Shown: piece after piece, positions 63,017 through 64,000 of the stretch
Layout: every line of letters begins with the position of its first letter
How positions within the stretch are numbered: position 1 is the stretch's first letter
Assembly (NCBI RefSeq): GCF_026616895.1
Contig: NZ_JANYME010000005.1
Location: 62,001-126,000 of the forward strand
Direction of reading: 5' to 3'
DNA from: Campylobacter sp. MG1
GTDB lineage: Bacteria > Campylobacterota > Campylobacteria > Campylobacterales > Campylobacteraceae
Length of the DNA stretch: 64,000 nucleotides
Position numbers and translations under genes: made by a program
Notes under the pieces: model-generated
Told to the model about the DNA's origin: nothing
Seen by the model: only the letters and a program-made list of their open reading frames with translations
Databases searched by the model: none

Positions 63017-64000
63017 ATCTTTCCTCCTGTAATAATTCTAGCACTTTCATCTAGTAAATATGTAAAACTAGAAAAATTATAAATACCAAATAATATTATT
63101 AATATCGCTAAAGCTATCAATGGTAAATTTTCAATAAAAGTCATCTCTTTATTATATTTTACTTCTCCAACAACCTTACCAAAACTTGATAAGAAAAAGT
63201 GTGAAAAATCGGCTATAAATATAACTAATAACGCTATAGCAAAAAGAGCTATTGATAAATACTGACCACTCATAATACCAGCTTTAAAAATATTAAATTC
63301 ACTAAAAAATATAGCAAAACCAGGAACACCGACTAAAGAACAAATTGAAATTCCAAATAACACTGTCGTTACAGGTGCTATATAAACCATACCGCCCATT
63401 TTAAACATATCTTTTGTTCCATAAATTCTTTCAATATTACCAGTTACGCAAAAAGCTAACGCCTTAGTAAAACTATGTGCTAAACAGTGAAATAATGCGG
63501 CAAATACTCCTAAAAACGAACCTATTCCTAGACCAACCGCAATAACCCCCATGTGAACTATAGAATGATACGCAAACATTCTTTTAACATCATGCTGAGT
63601 AATTAAAAAATATCCTGATACAAATAAAGTTAAAATTCCACTTATAATCATTACATCTTGAACAAAATCAAAACCAACAGCATTACCAACTATAGCATAA
63701 AATCTAATTAAAGCAAGCATTGCACATTTTAACAATATACCTGATAATAAAGATGATGTAGGTGCTGGTCCTTGTGCATGTACATCAGGCAACCAAGTAT
63801 GAGTAGGTACTAAACCTGCCTTAGTTCCATATCCTATTAATGCGAAAATAAATACGAGTTTTAGTGCATCTTTGTTTAAATTACTAGCATTATCTAATAA
63901 TTTTGAAAACAACATAGCATCACTACTTAAACTAAAACTATGATAACTTGATGAATATAATAACACTGTAGCAAACAATGCAAACGCCAAACCTATAGAA
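63013..64000 (-). CDS. hyfF: Hydrogenase membrane subunit HyfF-like, C-terminal part (cut by window end)
   Basis: At least 328 residues are visible and the frame is open to the last base, so the true start is upstream. A TTG at 63990 is internal: it falls inside a membrane helix. Antiporter-type proton channel motifs are GYGTKAGLVPTHTWLPDVHAQGP with Lys and His, and MFAYHSIVHMG. About nine membrane helices remain. It couples electron flow to ion movement across the membrane. Confidence 0.93.
   Translation of the reverse strand, partial: SIGLAFALFATVLLYSSSYHSFSLSSDAMLFSKLLDNASNLNKDALKLVFIFALIGYGTKAGLVPTHTWLPDVHAQGPAPTSSLLSGILLKCAMLALIRFYAIVGNAVGFDFVQDVMIISGILTLFVSGYFLITQHDVKRMFAYHSIVHMGVIAVGLGIGSFLGVFAALFHCLAHSFTKALAFCVTGNIERIYGTKDMFKMGGMVYIAPVTTVLFGISICSLVGVPGFAIFFSEFNIFKAGIMSGQYLSIALFAIALLVIFIADFSHFFLSSFGKVVGEVKYNKEMTFIENLPLIALAILIILFGIYNFSSFTYLLDESARIITGGKI

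Noticed and set aside
63013-63990. HyfF-like gene as a complete protein starting at the TTG at 63990
   Set aside because: The start would fall inside a membrane helix, the frame stays open to the window end, and the family is longer.

Overview
The window is a very AT-rich, densely packed chromosomal segment from a Campylobacter-type epsilonproteobacterium. The reasons, partly from memory of family and synteny, are: the gene run hom, two envelope proteins, rlmB, rsmI, rpmE, rsmE, queD, queE, moaA, a menaquinone prenyltransferase and miaA; the run mobA/NFACT/cdsA/dxr/pgp1; a three-domain NifU-like IscU next to IscS; a TATAAT-like promoter style with few clear -35 boxes; and long poly-G/poly-C tracts of the kind that drive phase variation in this genus. 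The species cannot be fixed from this window. No insertion sequence, prophage or CRISPR array was seen.

Layout. Positions 1-2563 hold a partial universal stress protein, a rhodanese, dcd and trxB. Positions 2635-13981 (minus) are a complete Tad/Flp pilus locus in near-canonical order (flp-tadV-rcpC-rcpA-tadZ-tadA-tadB-tadC-tadD-tadE-tadF-tadG), with one pilin gene, no rcpB and a very large TadG. Positions 14129-16485 hold a TerC-family gene overlapping a phosphoethanolamine transferase gene that is out of frame at a 10-base poly-G tract (phase OFF). aspA follows on the plus strand, then an unusual cassette of two small periplasmic HMA metal-binding proteins and a TonB-dependent receptor (18125-21012).

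Positions 21032-28814 (minus) form an arylsulfate sulfotransferase island: a DsbI-like protein, a DsbA/DsbL-like oxidase with a 9-G tract inside its signal peptide, a second DsbI-like protein, and three tandem AssT paralogues. The oxidase is currently in frame, so slippage could switch the dedicated disulfide pathway. Positions 28887-33090 are accessory: an EamA permease, small unknown proteins, a DUF5710 protein, a YagU-like protein and orphan membrane or exported proteins. Positions 33218-46197 are conserved housekeeping genes: iron-sulfur assembly, homoserine dehydrogenase, rRNA methylation, ribosomal protein L31, queuosine, molybdenum cofactor, menaquinone and tRNA modification. A DUF2628 membrane protein at 46229-46750 has an 11-base poly-G tract beside its likely -10 box.

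Positions 47236-52559 hold yceI, tRNA-Leu, tRNA-Arg, four tandem membrane GGDEF proteins in an ABAB paralogue pattern, and tRNA-Sec. Positions 52590-59167 hold mobA, leuC, an NFACT protein, cdsA, dxr and the cell-shape peptidase pgp1. Positions 59178-64000 are the distal part of a group 4 [NiFe] hydrogenase (Hyf/Hyc-type) operon, with the antiporter-like subunit cut by the window end.

Together the genes suggest a host-associated, respiratory bacterium with selenocysteine decoding, molybdenum-cofactor and hydrogenase chemistry, surface pili, and stochastic switching of envelope functions at three separate G-tracts. The most noteworthy candidates are the phase-variable Dsb-AssT operon, the HMA-HMA-TonB receptor cassette and the ABAB diguanylate cyclase quartet.
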